Shown here: piece after piece, positions 1 to 8,239 of the stretch
Layout: every line of letters starts with the position of its first letter
How positions within the stretch are numbered: position 1 is the first letter of the stretch
DNA from: Collimonas sp. PA-H2
GTDB taxonomy: Bacteria; Pseudomonadota; Gammaproteobacteria; Burkholderiales; Burkholderiaceae_D
Assembly (NCBI RefSeq): GCF_002564105.1
Contig: NZ_PDBX01000001.1
Span: forward strand, 4,030,001-4,094,000
Direction: 5' to 3'
Length of the DNA stretch: 64,000 nucleotides
Translations under genes and position numbers: made by a program
The notes under the pieces: model-generated
The model's input: only the letters and a program-made list of their open reading frames with translations
Databases searched by the model: none
Told to the model about the DNA's origin: nothing

Positions 1-388
1 CTACGCCATCCTGTTGCGACAGGCTCGCCGAGATATCGTCCAGCACCAGCCGCAGGAAATCCAGCATGCGCGACAAGGCCTTGCCCAGGTTGGCGCTGTG
101 CAGGGCGCTGCGGCACAGCAGGTTGAAGCTGCCGACCCGCATCGGATGGCTGTCCATGCCGAAGAATTCGTCATCGGTGGCTTGCGAGATCAGATACCAC
201 AGGCGGCCGTAGCTGGCCGCCGCCACCCGCGCGTGCGGCGCCGTCAGCAGGCGCGGCGAAATCCCCGCCTGCAGCAGCAGCGCATCGGCATCCATGCCGC
301 GCTGGCGCATGCAATGCAGCGCTTCGCCGACAAGGCCGATGGCGATCGTCCCTTTCTCCCAGTCTTCCATAGGCCCCAAATTATTCAT
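1..388 (-). CDS. AraC-family transcriptional regulator, N-terminal part (truncated by window edge)
   Basis: This frame is open from an ATG at 388 leftward to the edge of the window, so only about the first 129 residues are present. The visible part matches the arabinose-binding-like N-terminal domain of the OruR/ArgR-type AraC branch: MNNLGPMEDWEKGTIAIGL, later a DDEFFGMDSHPMRVGSF stretch typical of that domain, then LDFLRLVLDD. A second in-frame ATG lies at 370. The C-terminal helix-turn-helix is outside the window. It is divergent from the acyl-CoA synthetase gene, which it probably regulates. The family call is confident; the target is inferred from position only. Confidence 0.75.
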   Translation of the reverse strand, partial: MNNLGPMEDWEKGTIAIGLVGEALHCMRQRGMDADALLLQAGISPRLLTAPHARVAAASYGRLWYLISQATDDEFFGMDSHPMRVGSFNLLCRSALHSANLGKALSRMLDFLRLVLDDISASLSQQDGV

Positions 389-431
389 TGCAATTTCGCT
401 CAGGTGTAATGATCGCTTTTAACATGGCCCC

Positions 432-508
432 AAGTCACTAAATATCCTAGACTTAGCCGCAGCAAGCCGATTTCTCATAACAACATAACAAGAACTGACC
501 AAGTCAGT
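432..508. promoter_or_regulatory. Candidate operators in the divergent AraC/acyl-CoA synthetase region
   Basis: Two inverted repeats are visible in the 145-bp divergent spacer: AAGTC at 432-436 with GACTT at 450-454, and a 15-bp palindrome ACTGAC-CAA-GTCAGT at 494-508 just before the acyl-CoA synthetase ribosome binding site (GAGGAG, about 521-526). Binding by the divergent AraC protein is inference. Confidence 0.35.
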
Positions 509-533
509 CATTTTAGGTTAGAGGAGAACATTC

Positions 534-2207
534 ATGTCATCTGGTTTCCCAACTGCAGCCGCGGCCCAGGTCGTGCCGGACTATGCGCGGTTCTATGCCG
601 ATTTCAAGCTCGACAGCGTGGCTGCCGAACTGGCCGGCAGCCTGCAGACCGGCGTCAATGCCTGCGTCGAATGCTGCGACCGCCATGCCACGCCTGGACG
701 CATCGCCCTGAACTGGGAAGGCAAGGATGGCCGCAGCGCCAGCTATACCTTCGCTCAGCTGCAGGAATTGTCTGGTCGTTTTGCTAATTTCCTGAAGGCG
801 CAGGGCGTGCAGCCGGGCGACCGCGTCGCCGGTTTGCTGCCGCGCACGCCGGAACTGCTGGTGGCAATCCTCGGCACCTGGCGAGCCGGCGCGGTGTATC
901 AGCCGCTGTTTACCGCCTTCGGTTCGAAATCGATCGAGTACCGGGTGGCCGCCAGCGAGGCCAGGCTGATCATTACCGACGCCGACAACCGCCACAAGCT
1001 GGAAGAAGTGCCGCAATGCCCGCCGGTGATGACGGTCAACGGCGCCAGCGCCTTGACTGTTGGCGACTTCGGCTTCTGGGACGAGATGGGCAAGCACACG
1101 ACCGAATTTGCGCCGGTGATGCGCAAGGCCGACGATGCCTTCATCATGTTGTTCACTTCCGGCACCACCGGCCCGGCCAAGGGCGTATCGGTGCCGCTGA
1201 AGGCGCTGCTGTCGTTCTATGTCTATACACGCTATGCGGTCGATCTGCGGCCGGAAGATGCGTTCTGGAATATCGCCGATCCGGGCTGGGCCTACGGCCT
1301 GTATTACTGCGTGACCGGACCGTTGATGATGGGGCACGCGATTACTTTTTACGAAGGTTCCTTCACCGTAGAGAGCACCTACCGGATTATCAAGAAGTAC
1401 GGCATCACCAACCTGACCGGCTCGCCGACTGCATACCGCATGCTGATCGCCGCCGGCGCGGAAGCCGCGGCGCCGGTCAAGGGCCAGCTGCGCGGGGTCA
1501 GCAGCGCCGGCGAGCCCTTGAACCCGGAAGTGATCCGCTGGTTCCGCGAACATCTGGACACCTTGATCAACGATCACTACGGCCAGACCGAAACCGGCAT
1601 GGTGCTGTGCAATCATCACGGCTTGCAGCACGAGGTGCACATGGGCTCGGCCGGCCTCGCCATGCCGGGTTACCGGCTGGCGGTGATTGACGACGATGAG
1701 AAGGAACTGGGTGTCGGCGAGCCGGGCGTGCTGGCGGTGGACCGCCCGCGTTCGCCCATCTACTGGTTCCAGGGCTACTGGCAGCAGGACAACAGCCGCG
1801 ACCAGAGCCCCTACTACGTCACCGGCGATACGGTGGAACTGAACCAGGATGGCAGCATCAGCTTTATCGGCCGTGGCGACGATATCATTACTTCTTCCGG
1901 GTACCGCATCGGTCCATTTGACGTGGAGAGCGCGCTGCTGGAGCATCCGGCGGTGGTCGAGGCGGCTGTGGTCGGCAAGCCGGACCCGGAACGCACCGAA
2001 CTGGTCAAGGCCTTCGTTGTCCTCAGCAAGGATTACGCGCCGAGCGATGCGTTGACGGAGGAGCTGCAGCAATACGTCAAGCGCCGCCTGGCCGCGCATT
2101 CCTATCCGCGCGAAATCGAATTTTTGACAGAATTACCCAAAACCCCCAGCGGCAAACTGCAGCGCTTCATCTTGCGCAACCAGGAAATCGCTAAAGCTAA
2201 ATTGTAG
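534..2207 (+). CDS. Acyl-CoA synthetase (AMP-forming), medium-chain/acetyl-CoA synthetase-like
   Basis: Adenylate-forming enzyme that activates a carboxylic acid with ATP and joins it to CoA in the cytoplasm. In the 557-residue product the P-loop-like signature LFTSGTTGPAKG lies near residues 206-217, YGQTETG near 349-355, the hinge region GRGDDIITSSGYRIG near 447-461, and the catalytic lysine in PKTPSGK near 541. Length and motif order match the medium-chain acyl-CoA/acetyl-CoA synthetase branch. A GAGGAG ribosome binding site precedes the ATG. The next gene starts 22 bp downstream and encodes a 3-hydroxyacyl-CoA dehydrogenase-like SDR, suggesting a two-gene operon for acid catabolism. Chain-length preference cannot be read from sequence. 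Confidence 0.88.
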   Translation: MSSGFPTAAAAQVVPDYARFYADFKLDSVAAELAGSLQTGVNACVECCDRHATPGRIALNWEGKDGRSASYTFAQLQELSGRFANFLKAQGVQPGDRVAGLLPRTPELLVAILGTWRAGAVYQPLFTAFGSKSIEYRVAASEARLIITDADNRHKLEEVPQCPPVMTVNGASALTVGDFGFWDEMGKHTTEFAPVMRKADDAFIMLFTSGTTGPAKGVSVPLKALLSFYVYTRYAVDLRPEDAFWNIADPGWAYGLYYCVTGPLMMGHAITFYEGSFTVESTYRIIKKYGITNLTGSPTAYRMLIAAGAEAAAPVKGQLRGVSSAGEPLNPEVIRWFREHLDTLINDHYGQTETGMVLCNHHGLQHEVHMGSAGLAMPGYRLAVIDDDEKELGVGEPGVLAVDRPRSPIYWFQGYWQQDNSRDQSPYYVTGDTVELNQDGSISFIGRGDDIITSSGYRIGPFDVESALLEHPAVVEAAVVGKPDPERTELVKAFVVLSKDYAPSDALTEELQQYVKRRLAAHSYPREIEFLTELPKTPSGKLQRFILRNQEIAKAKL

Positions 2208-2229
2208 AAAATCGTAAAGAAGAGAAAAT

Positions 2230-2997
2230 ATGCAAATCGAAAATAATGTATTCCTGATTTCCGGCGGCGGTTCCGGCCTCGGCGCGGCCACTGCCGCCAT
2301 GCTGGTGCAAGGCGGCGCCAAGGTGGTGATCGCCGATATCAACCAGGAAGCCGGCGCCGCGCTGGCGACGCAGCTGGGCAGCAATGCCCGCTTTGTCGCC
2401 ACCGACGTCTGCAGCGAAAGCAGCGCACAGGCGGCCGTGGACACCGCGCTCACGGTGTTCGGCGGCCTGCACGGCCTGATCAGCTGCGCCGGCGTGGCCC
2501 CTGCCAAGCGCATCGTCGGCAAGGAAGGCCCGCATGGGCTGGAAGACTTTACACGGGTGGTGCAGATCAACCTGATCGGCACCTTCAACATGATGCGCCT
2601 TGCGGCCGACGCCATGAGCAAGGGTGAGCCGAACGCGGACGGCGAGCGCGGCGTGGTCATCAACACCGCTTCGGTGGCGGCCTTCGACGGCCAGATCGGC
2701 CAGGCGGCCTATGCTTCGTCCAAGGGCGGCGTGGTGGCGCTGACCTTGCCGGCGGCGCGCGAGCTGTCGCGCCACGGCATCCGTGTGATGACGATCGCAC
2801 CGGGCATCATGGAAACGCCGATGCTGCTGGGCATGCCGGCGGAAGTGCAGGAAGCGCTCGGGAAGATGGTGCCGTTCCCGCCGCGGCTGGGCAAGCCGGC
2901 GGAATTCTCGGCGCTGGTGAAGACCATCCTGGAAACGGTCTATCTGAACGGTGAAGTGATCCGCCTGGACGGCGGCATCCGCTTGGCACCGAAGTAA
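2230..2997 (+). CDS. SDR oxidoreductase, 3-hydroxyacyl-CoA dehydrogenase type 2-like
   Basis: A 255-residue classical short-chain dehydrogenase. The nucleotide-binding GGGSGLG lies at 12-18, Asn114 in VQIN, Ser148 in NTAS, and the YxxxK pair is Tyr161/Lys165. ADIN after the second strand puts an acidic residue where NAD-dependent members bind the adenosine ribose. Overall pattern, including the [20 protein letters not shown] region, resembles 17-beta-HSD10/3-hydroxy-2-methylbutyryl-CoA dehydrogenases. With the upstream acyl-CoA synthetase it could carry out the NAD-dependent step of short- or branched-chain acyl-CoA oxidation. No thiolase or acyl-CoA dehydrogenase follows here, so the pathway is incomplete in this window. 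Confidence 0.85.
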   Translation: MQIENNVFLISGGGSGLGAATAAMLVQGGAKVVIADINQEAGAALATQLGSNARFVATDVCSESSAQAAVDTALTVFGGLHGLISCAGVAPAKRIVGKEGPHGLEDFTRVVQINLIGTFNMMRLAADAMSKGEPNADGERGVVINTASVAAFDGQIGQAAYASSKGGVVALTLPAARELSRHGIRVMTIAPGIMETPMLLGMPAEVQEALGKMVPFPPRLGKPAEFSALVKTILETVYLNGEVIRLDGGIRLAPK

Positions 2998-3040
2998 TTG
3001 CCTGAAGCGGGCCGGATCATGCTGGTCCGGTCCGCGCCCT

Positions 3041-3493
3041 CTATCGTTTTACAATTTCCTTGTTGAAGAAATCATAGATACCGTTCTCGCCCATGCGGCG
3101 GGCATCGGCCAGCTCGCCAGCCTTGGTCGAGTAGATGATCTTGTTGTCCGGGCTGAGCAACACTGCCGCCGGAATGCCTTTCTTGATCGGGTTGCCGTAA
3201 GACTGGGCAACGTCGAGATTCTTGTCGAAATTACCGACATCGACCTTCACCAGAATGAATTTGCCGTCGATTAGCGCTGCGCTTTTGCCGTGCAGGGCCT
3301 TGTCCAGTTCGCGGCAATCGGTGCACCAGTTGGCGCCGAACACCAGGATCACCTGCTTCTGGCTGGCCTGCGCCTGGCTCAGGGCCTGGCTGACGTCGGC
3401 CTTGGCGTCGGCTTTTTCGTCATAGGGCAGGTTGGCTGCCGTCACCGCCTGCGCCAGCAGCAAGCCCAGGCAAAGCGCAAAGAATTTTTTCAT
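3041..3493 (-). CDS. Secreted thioredoxin-family protein
   Basis: A 150-residue protein starting MKKFFALCLGLLLAQAVTAA, a clear Sec signal peptide cut near residue 20. The thioredoxin fold is shown by FGANWCTDC with the redox CxxC at Cys57 and Cys60 and a cis-proline in GIPAA near 108. It probably acts in the periplasm as a thiol oxidoreductase. The frame is open further upstream to 3610, but the ATG at 3493 has a GAGGA ribosome binding site and begins the signal peptide. It is convergent with the SDR gene, 43 bp apart. Substrate unknown. Confidence 0.85.
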   Translation of the reverse strand: MKKFFALCLGLLLAQAVTAANLPYDEKADAKADVSQALSQAQASQKQVILVFGANWCTDCRELDKALHGKSAALIDGKFILVKVDVGNFDKNLDVAQSYGNPIKKGIPAAVLLSPDNKIIYSTKAGELADARRMGENGIYDFFNKEIVKR

Positions 3494-3740
3494 GATGCGG
3501 TCCTCGATAATTCTGAATGGTTTGGGTTGGCATCCGCCAGCGGCCGGATGCTTTACGAATATGGTGCTGTATCTCAGAGTATATTTCGTTTTGGCAATTG
3601 ATGGCGTCATCCCGCTTTTTGGCGCTGTTCGAGATTGAACGATAGCACCCGCTTAGGATCAGAGTAAGCGCATTTAGCCGGAAAGCCCCGTGAGTTTGTC
3701 AAATTATGGCAAACTGCGGGCTGATTTTGGGAGCCTCGCA

Positions 3741-5006
3741 TTGAGCATCATAAAAAACTTACCATTTGAGTGGCTGGTCGGCATCCGCTATACCCGTGCG
3801 GGCAAGCGCAGCGGCCGCAACAGCTTCATTTCCTTCATTTCCCTGATTTCGATGGCCGGCATTGCGCTTGGCGTCGCCGCGCTGATCGTGGTGCTGTCGG
3901 TGATGAACGGCTTCCAGAAGGATGTGCGCGACCGCATGCTGTCGGTGCTGGCGCATATCGAAGTGTTCGACGCTTCCGGCTCCATGCAGAACTGGGAAGA
4001 AGTCGCCAAGCAGGCCTTCAAGAACAAGGAAGTGATCGGCGCCGCCCCCTATGTCGATGCGCAAGCCATGCTGGTGCGCGACAGTGTCTTGCGCGGCGTG
4101 GCGGTACGCGGCGTCTTGCCGGCCGAGGAGCCGAAGGTGTCGGACGTCGCCAAGAAGGTCAAGCAAGGCAGTTTCAACGACCTGAAGGCGGGCGAATTCA
4201 ATATCGTGCTGGGGATCGAGCTGGCGCATGCCTTGAGCGTCGGCATCGGCGACAAGGTGACGCTGATGGCGGCGCAGGGGCAGGTGACGCCGGCCGGCGT
4301 GATTCCGCGCTTGCGGCAATTTACCGTGGCCGGGATTTTCGAGGCCGGCCATTTTGAATACGATTCGACCCTGGCCTTCATCCACCTGGACGATGCGGAA
4401 AAGATGTTCCGCCAGGATTCGCCGTCCGGCGTGCGCCTGAAGGTGACCGACATGCTGGAAGCGCCGCAGATCGTGCAGCAGCTGGCGACCACGCTGCCGC
4501 CGAACCTGTACCTGCGCGACTGGACCCAGCAGAACAGCAACTGGTTCGCCGCGGTCAAGACCGAGAAGCGCATGATGTTCATCATCCTCACCCTGATCAT
4601 CGCGGTGGCGGCGTTCAACCTGGTGTCGACGCTGGTGATGACGGTGACCGACAAGCAGGCTGACATCGCGATCCTGCGCACCCTGGGCGCATCGCCCGGC
4701 TCGATCATGAAGATCTTCATGATCCAGGGCGCGCTGGTGGGCCTGATCGGCACCGCCATCGGCGTCGGCGGCGGCGTGCTGATAGCTTTGAATATCGATG
4801 TCATCGTGCCGTTCATCGAAAACCTGCTGCACGTGCAGTTCCTGCCGAAGAGCGTGTATGTGATCACCGAATTGCCGTCAGACCTGCGCTGGCCGGACGT
4901 CTGGACCATAGGCGGCGTCGCCGTGGTGCTGGCCTTCCTGGCGACTCTGTACCCGAGCTGGTGGGCCGCCCGGGTGAAACCTGCTGAGGCATTGCGTTAT
5001 GAGTAA
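3741..5006 (+). CDS. lolC: Lipoprotein-releasing ABC transporter permease (LolC/LolE family)
   Basis: Inner-membrane subunit of the Lol transporter, which extracts mature lipoproteins for transfer to LolA. N-terminal [19 protein letters not shown] is followed by a first membrane helix, a large periplasmic MacB-like domain, and three C-terminal helices ([20 protein letters not shown], then [17 protein letters not shown] and [22 protein letters not shown]), ending PAEALRYE, the family terminus. I prefer the TTG at 3741 (GGGAG seven bases upstream; product [20 protein letters not shown]) over a GTG at 3690. It overlaps lolD by 8 bp. Only one permease gene is present, so it may form a homodimer, as in bacteria that have a single LolF-type permease. 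Confidence 0.87.
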   Translation: MSIIKNLPFEWLVGIRYTRAGKRSGRNSFISFISLISMAGIALGVAALIVVLSVMNGFQKDVRDRMLSVLAHIEVFDASGSMQNWEEVAKQAFKNKEVIGAAPYVDAQAMLVRDSVLRGVAVRGVLPAEEPKVSDVAKKVKQGSFNDLKAGEFNIVLGIELAHALSVGIGDKVTLMAAQGQVTPAGVIPRLRQFTVAGIFEAGHFEYDSTLAFIHLDDAEKMFRQDSPSGVRLKVTDMLEAPQIVQQLATTLPPNLYLRDWTQQNSNWFAAVKTEKRMMFIILTLIIAVAAFNLVSTLVMTVTDKQADIAILRTLGASPGSIMKIFMIQGALVGLIGTAIGVGGGVLIALNIDVIVPFIENLLHVQFLPKSVYVITELPSDLRWPDVWTIGGVAVVLAFLATLYPSWWAARVKPAEALRYE

Positions 5007-5709
5007 TACAACCAATCAAAACAATAATCCCGTCGTCCTCTCTTGCCGCGGCCTGGGCAAGACGTTTACCCAGGGCAGTTATTCGGTCAAGGTCTTGAAC
5101 GGCATCGATATCGATGTCGCCAAGGGCGAGCAGGTCGCCATCGTCGGCGCTTCCGGTTCCGGCAAGTCGACCCTGCTGCATCTGCTGGGCGGCCTGGACA
5201 CGCCGAGCGCCGGCAATGTCAGCCTGCTCGGCAAGGACTTCACCACGCTGGGCGAAAAGACCCGCGGCGACCTGCGCAACAATGCGCTCGGTTTCGTCTA
5301 CCAGTTCCATCATCTGCTGCCGGAATTTTCCGCGCTGGACAACGTCGCCATGCCGCTCATGATCCGCCGCCTCAAGCGCAGCGACGCGCAGCAGCAGGCG
5401 CGCGAAATCCTGGCCCGGGTCGGCTTGGCGGAACGCGTGATCCACGTGCCGGGCGAGCTGTCCGGCGGCGAACGCCAGCGGGTGGCGCTGGCGCGGGCGC
5501 TGGTGACCAAGCCGGCCTGCGTGCTGGCCGACGAGCCGACCGGCAACCTGGACCGCGCCACCGCGCAAATGACTTTCGATCTGATGCTGGAATTGTCGCA
5601 GACGCTGGGCACCGCCTTCGTCATTGTCACCCACGACATCGAACTGGCGCGCCGCTGCGGCCGCATCCTGCGCCTGTCGGACCGCGGGCTGGAGCCGTAT
5701 GAGGATTAA
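4999..5709 (+). CDS. lolD: Lipoprotein-releasing ABC transporter ATPase LolD
   Basis: A 236-residue ABC ATPase that powers lipoprotein release. Walker [10 protein letters not shown] is at 50-58, Q-loop [22 protein letters not shown] near 99-120, signature LSGGE at 154-158, Walker B CVLADEP at 174-180 and the H-loop in VTHD. The [17 protein letters not shown] segment is characteristic of LolD within the MacB-type ATPases. Its ATG lies inside the end of the permease gene, so the two are translationally coupled. Confidence 0.92.
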   Translation: MSNTTNQNNNPVVLSCRGLGKTFTQGSYSVKVLNGIDIDVAKGEQVAIVGASGSGKSTLLHLLGGLDTPSAGNVSLLGKDFTTLGEKTRGDLRNNALGFVYQFHHLLPEFSALDNVAMPLMIRRLKRSDAQQQAREILARVGLAERVIHVPGELSGGERQRVALARALVTKPACVLADEPTGNLDRATAQMTFDLMLELSQTLGTAFVIVTHDIELARRCGRILRLSDRGLEPYED

Positions 5710-5761
5710 AGGGCAGCGCGAATAACCTTGTTCTGCCATTGGCGCCCCCGTTTCGGCGCGC

Positions 5762-5884
5762 CCGTCTAGGCGACCCCAGCTGCGCACCCCGGTCTCGGCG
5801 ACCCCGTCATTCCCGCGAATGCGGGAATCCAAGTTGCCGAATATGGCAGTGAAAATGGATCCCCCGCGTTCGCGGGGATGACGG
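5762..5884. repeat. dRS3-like inverted-repeat element with tandem leader, copy 1
   Basis: The core (5806-5884) begins GTCATTCCCGCGAATGCGGG and ends with the near-exact reverse complement (CCCGCGTTCGCGGGGATGAC), with an internal segment containing TTGCCGAATATGGCAGTG. The same element occurs at 53196-53273. The arms resemble ATTCCC-N8-GGGAAT, the dRS3 unit of Neisseria. A short degenerate tandem (units around GGTCTCGGCGACCCC, 5791-5805, and CGTCTAGGCGACCCC before it) abuts the left end, as in copy 2. It sits between the converging lolD and YihY genes. Confidence 0.85.
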
Positions 5885-5914
5885 TGTTGCTTGCCTTGAA
5901 TACAAAGAAGGAAA

Positions 5915-6808
5915 TCAGGAAGCCGGCGTCGCCAGATTGCCGGCTTCTTTGTTTTGCAGGCTGCCGAAAAACAGCGCGTACTGGCGCGTGAACTGGGCGC
6001 CGAAGAAGAAAATCTGCGCCGAGTAGTAAATCCACAGCAGCAGCGCGATCACCGAGCCGGCCGCGCCATAGCTGGAGGCGACGCCGCTGTTGCCGAGGTA
6101 GATGCCGATCAGGTATTTGCCGAGCACGAACAGGGCGGCGGTGCCGATCGAGCCGATCCAGACGTCGCGCCACGGCAGCTTGGTCTGCGGCAGCATCTTG
6201 TAGATCGAGGCGAACAGGCTGGCGATCACGGCAAAGGCGAACAGCTGCGACAGCGGCGAAAAGATCGCCGTCACGCTGACCCAGGTGCCGCCCAGGTATT
6301 TGGCCAGCAGCGCCAGCGCCGCGCTGATCACCAGCGAGGTCAGCAGCAGGAAGGCCAGTACCAGGATCAGCCCGAACGACAGCAAGCGGGTGCGTATCAG
6401 CGACATGAGGCCGGACTGGCGGGTGCGTTCGACGTACCAGATCTCGTCCAGGCTATCCTTCAGCTCGGAAAACACGGTGGTGGCGCCGGCCAACAGTACG
6501 ACCACGGCAATCAGCGCCGCTAGCGGCCCCGACTGGTTCTGGTGGGCCGCGGCCAGCAGCAGCTGGATGGCGTCGGCGCCGGTCGGCCCGATCAGGCCCG
6601 ACAGCTGGCCGAAAATCTCGCCGCGCGCCGCCTGTTCGCCGAACACCGCGCCGGCGATCGCGATCACCAGGATCAGCATCGGCGCCATCGAGAACAGTGT
6701 GTAGAAGGCCAGCGCCGCGCCTTTGCTGCCGGAACGCTGCTTGAACCATTCGTTCAGGGTGCTGGCCAGCATGGCCTGGACACGCCGGCGCTCGGGGAGT
6801 TTGATCAT
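5915..6808 (-). CDS. YihY/BrkB-family inner-membrane protein
   Basis: A 297-residue integral membrane protein with about six hydrophobic helices. Family hallmarks are AAALAFYTLFSMAPMLILVIAIAG near residues 29-52, WYVERTR, LAFLLLTSLVISAALALLAKYLG, and the C-terminal YLGNSGVASSYGAAGSVIALLLWIYY. The family was once misnamed ribonuclease BN; its molecular role remains unsettled, and virulence-factor BrkB-like functions have been suggested for relatives. The ATG at 6808 gives MIKLPERRRVQAML. A lipoprotein gene lies 42 bp upstream on the same strand and may share a promoter. Confidence 0.88.
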   Translation of the reverse strand: MIKLPERRRVQAMLASTLNEWFKQRSGSKGAALAFYTLFSMAPMLILVIAIAGAVFGEQAARGEIFGQLSGLIGPTGADAIQLLLAAAHQNQSGPLAALIAVVVLLAGATTVFSELKDSLDEIWYVERTRQSGLMSLIRTRLLSFGLILVLAFLLLTSLVISAALALLAKYLGGTWVSVTAIFSPLSQLFAFAVIASLFASIYKMLPQTKLPWRDVWIGSIGTAALFVLGKYLIGIYLGNSGVASSYGAAGSVIALLLWIYYSAQIFFFGAQFTRQYALFFGSLQNKEAGNLATPAS

Positions 6809-6850
6809 GTATGCCGCTTTCTGTTATCGGGCGTTGGGCTTGCCTGCGGT

Positions 6851-7348
6851 TTATCGGCCGAAGCGGCTATGCTCAAAGCGCGGATCGGGGCCGTTTTCCA
6901 GTTTGCGTACAATGCCGCTGTCGTCGAAATACACCGTCATCTCCGAGTTCCAGACGCCCGCTTCCTTGAAGGCGTAGTTCCAGCCGTTCAGCTTGACCCG
7001 GTCGTAGTAGACGGTCTCGAAAGGCTTGCCTATGGTGCGCAGCACGTCGGCCTGGTTGAACTGGCCGACCTTGATGGTGGCGAATTTCTCCATGGTTAAT
7101 ACTTGTTCATAAGAAATTAATTTATGGTCGGAGCCGATTTTCGCCATGTACGTCGCCTGGCCGAACGGGCCGCGCGCATATTCCAATAGTACATCATTGC
7201 CGTCTTGATAAGTCCCGGTGGGTTTGCCCAGGCGCGCCAGTACTTGCGCTTCCGGCTCGCCCGGATTGACCGGCGGCGCCAGCAGCGAGGCGCAACCGCC
7301 CAGGCTGAGCAGCAGGCCGGCTAACAGGGCAGGGAAGAGTTGCTTCAT
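6851..7348 (-). CDS. BamE/SmpA-like outer-membrane lipoprotein
   Basis: A 165-residue lipoprotein. The signal peptide MKQLFPALLAGLLLSLGGC has a lipobox with Cys19 as the predicted lipidated residue. The mature part has PEAQVLARLGKPTGTYQDGN and QADVLRTIGKPFETVYYDRVKLNGWNYAF, two BamE-like 'xVlxxlGkPt' helices, suggesting a duplicated or extended SmpA/OmlA fold. It may be an envelope structural lipoprotein; it is not clearly the canonical BamE of the BAM complex. The Lol genes nearby serve this protein class, but operon linkage to them is absent because they face the other way. Confidence 0.72.
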   Translation of the reverse strand: MKQLFPALLAGLLLSLGGCASLLAPPVNPGEPEAQVLARLGKPTGTYQDGNDVLLEYARGPFGQATYMAKIGSDHKLISYEQVLTMEKFATIKVGQFNQADVLRTIGKPFETVYYDRVKLNGWNYAFKEAGVWNSEMTVYFDDSGIVRKLENGPDPRFEHSRFGR

Positions 7349-7388
7349 GGCTATGCTCCAAAATAGTTTGTTGTTAGTGCCGCGCTGA

Positions 7389-7546
7389 GGGCTCGTCAGG
7401 GCAAAAATTGAACATTTGTGCTGGCCGTAGCTGGCGCGCTGCTGCGTTAGCCGCCGCTTACAGTGCTAGCACTGTGGCGCGTCGTCTGCCTTGCTGCGCA
7501 TCCAGCTACGACCGCACAAATATCCATTTTTTGCCCTAACGAACCC
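7389..7546. repeat. 158-bp fold-back (MITE-like) element
   Basis: Two 79-base halves are imperfect reverse complements about an exact centre between 7467 and 7468. The outer arms match at 28 of 33 positions (GGGCTCGTCAGGGCAAAAAT against the reverse complement of the right end), then CGTAGCTGG is identical in both arms, and the centre is the perfect palindrome CAGTGCTAGCACTG (7461-7474). It carries no coding capacity. It sits between the lipoprotein start and the rpsO promoter, and most of the 326-bp gap 7349-7674 is this element. Confidence 0.8.
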
Positions 7547-7553
7547 TAAGTAT

Positions 7554-7582
7554 TTGAATCCGCAGGTTTTTTGCTATATACT
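7554..7582 (+). promoter_or_regulatory. Probable sigma-70 promoter of rpsO
   Basis: TTGAAT (7554-7559) and TATACT (7577-7582) are separated by 17 bp, about 90 bp before rpsO. It follows directly after the fold-back element, so that element's right end lies just upstream of the -35 box. Confidence 0.6.
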
Positions 7583-7674
7583 GCGCGTCTGGTCAAGTTT
7601 GACCGGATTTCTTAATTGTTTGTTCACGGTGCATAGGGTTGCGTACTCTGTACACCGCTTGTGAAAGGTAAAGC

Positions 7675-7944
7675 ATGACTATCGAAAAAACAGCCAAGGC
7701 CGCTATTATCACTGATAATGCGCGCGGTCAAAACGACACCGGCTCCCCGGAAGTGCAAGTTGCGCTGCTGACAGCCCGTATCAACGACCTGAACGGTCAC
7801 TTCAAAGCCCACGCCAAGGATCACCATTCCCGCCGCGGCCTGATCATGATGGTTAACCGTCGTAAAAGCCTGCTGTCCTACCTCAAAGGTAAGGACCTGA
7901 ACCGTTACCGCTCGCTGATCGAAAAACTCGGCTTGCGTAAGTAA
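7675..7944 (+). CDS. rpsO: 30S ribosomal protein S15
   Basis: An 89-residue protein of standard length. It binds 16S rRNA in the central domain of the small subunit and helps organise the platform. Diagnostic sequence includes [23 protein letters not shown] and [21 protein letters not shown], ending LGLRK. AAAGGTAAAGC precedes the ATG. The rpsO-pnp order is widely conserved in bacteria, and pnp follows here after a terminator-like hairpin. Confidence 0.98.
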   Translation: MTIEKTAKAAIITDNARGQNDTGSPEVQVALLTARINDLNGHFKAHAKDHHSRRGLIMMVNRRKSLLSYLKGKDLNRYRSLIEKLGLRK

Positions 7945-8041
7945 TAGTAAGTGCGCGACTCATCGTCGGCCGACGTTATTTTCTGCGACATCCTGTTTCG
8001 ATATTTCGCGACGATGTCCTTGGTCCGTCGATAAGTTGAAA

Positions 8042-8078
8042 AAAAATGCCTGTATCAGTCTCTGATGCGGGCATTTTT
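8042..8078 (+). terminator. Rho-independent terminator after rpsO
   Basis: AAAAATGCCTGTATCA pairs with TGATGCGGGCATTTTT (two G-T type pairs) around a short GTCTC loop and ends in a T run. It separates rpsO from pnp, whose transcription may include readthrough, as known for rpsO-pnp in other bacteria. Confidence 0.8.
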
Positions 8079-8239
8079 GCTTTTGGCAGCGGTTTTTTTG
8101 CGGCTTATCTGCACAAGTTTCAAGAAGTTAGTACTAAGCAAGGAGACGGCAATTCATTGGCAACAGCCAGCGATGGATCGTCTGTGGTGAGGTGAACGAC
8201 AGCGCCTGAAAATCTGTCGGCAAAATGAAAGGATATATT

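Noticed and set aside
14..409. Plus-strand open frame over the first 400 bases
   Set aside because: It lies opposite a better frame encoding an AraC-type N-terminal domain and has a Gln/Arg/Ala-rich composition typical of an antisense shadow.
537..2099. 520-residue leftward open frame opposite the acyl-CoA synthetase
   Set aside because: Composition artefact; all adenylate-forming motifs lie on the other strand.
8225..8239. ATG start for pnp at 8225
   Set aside because: The ATG overlaps the AAGGA ribosome binding site, and homologues begin at MFNKVTK, which corresponds to the GTG at 8240.
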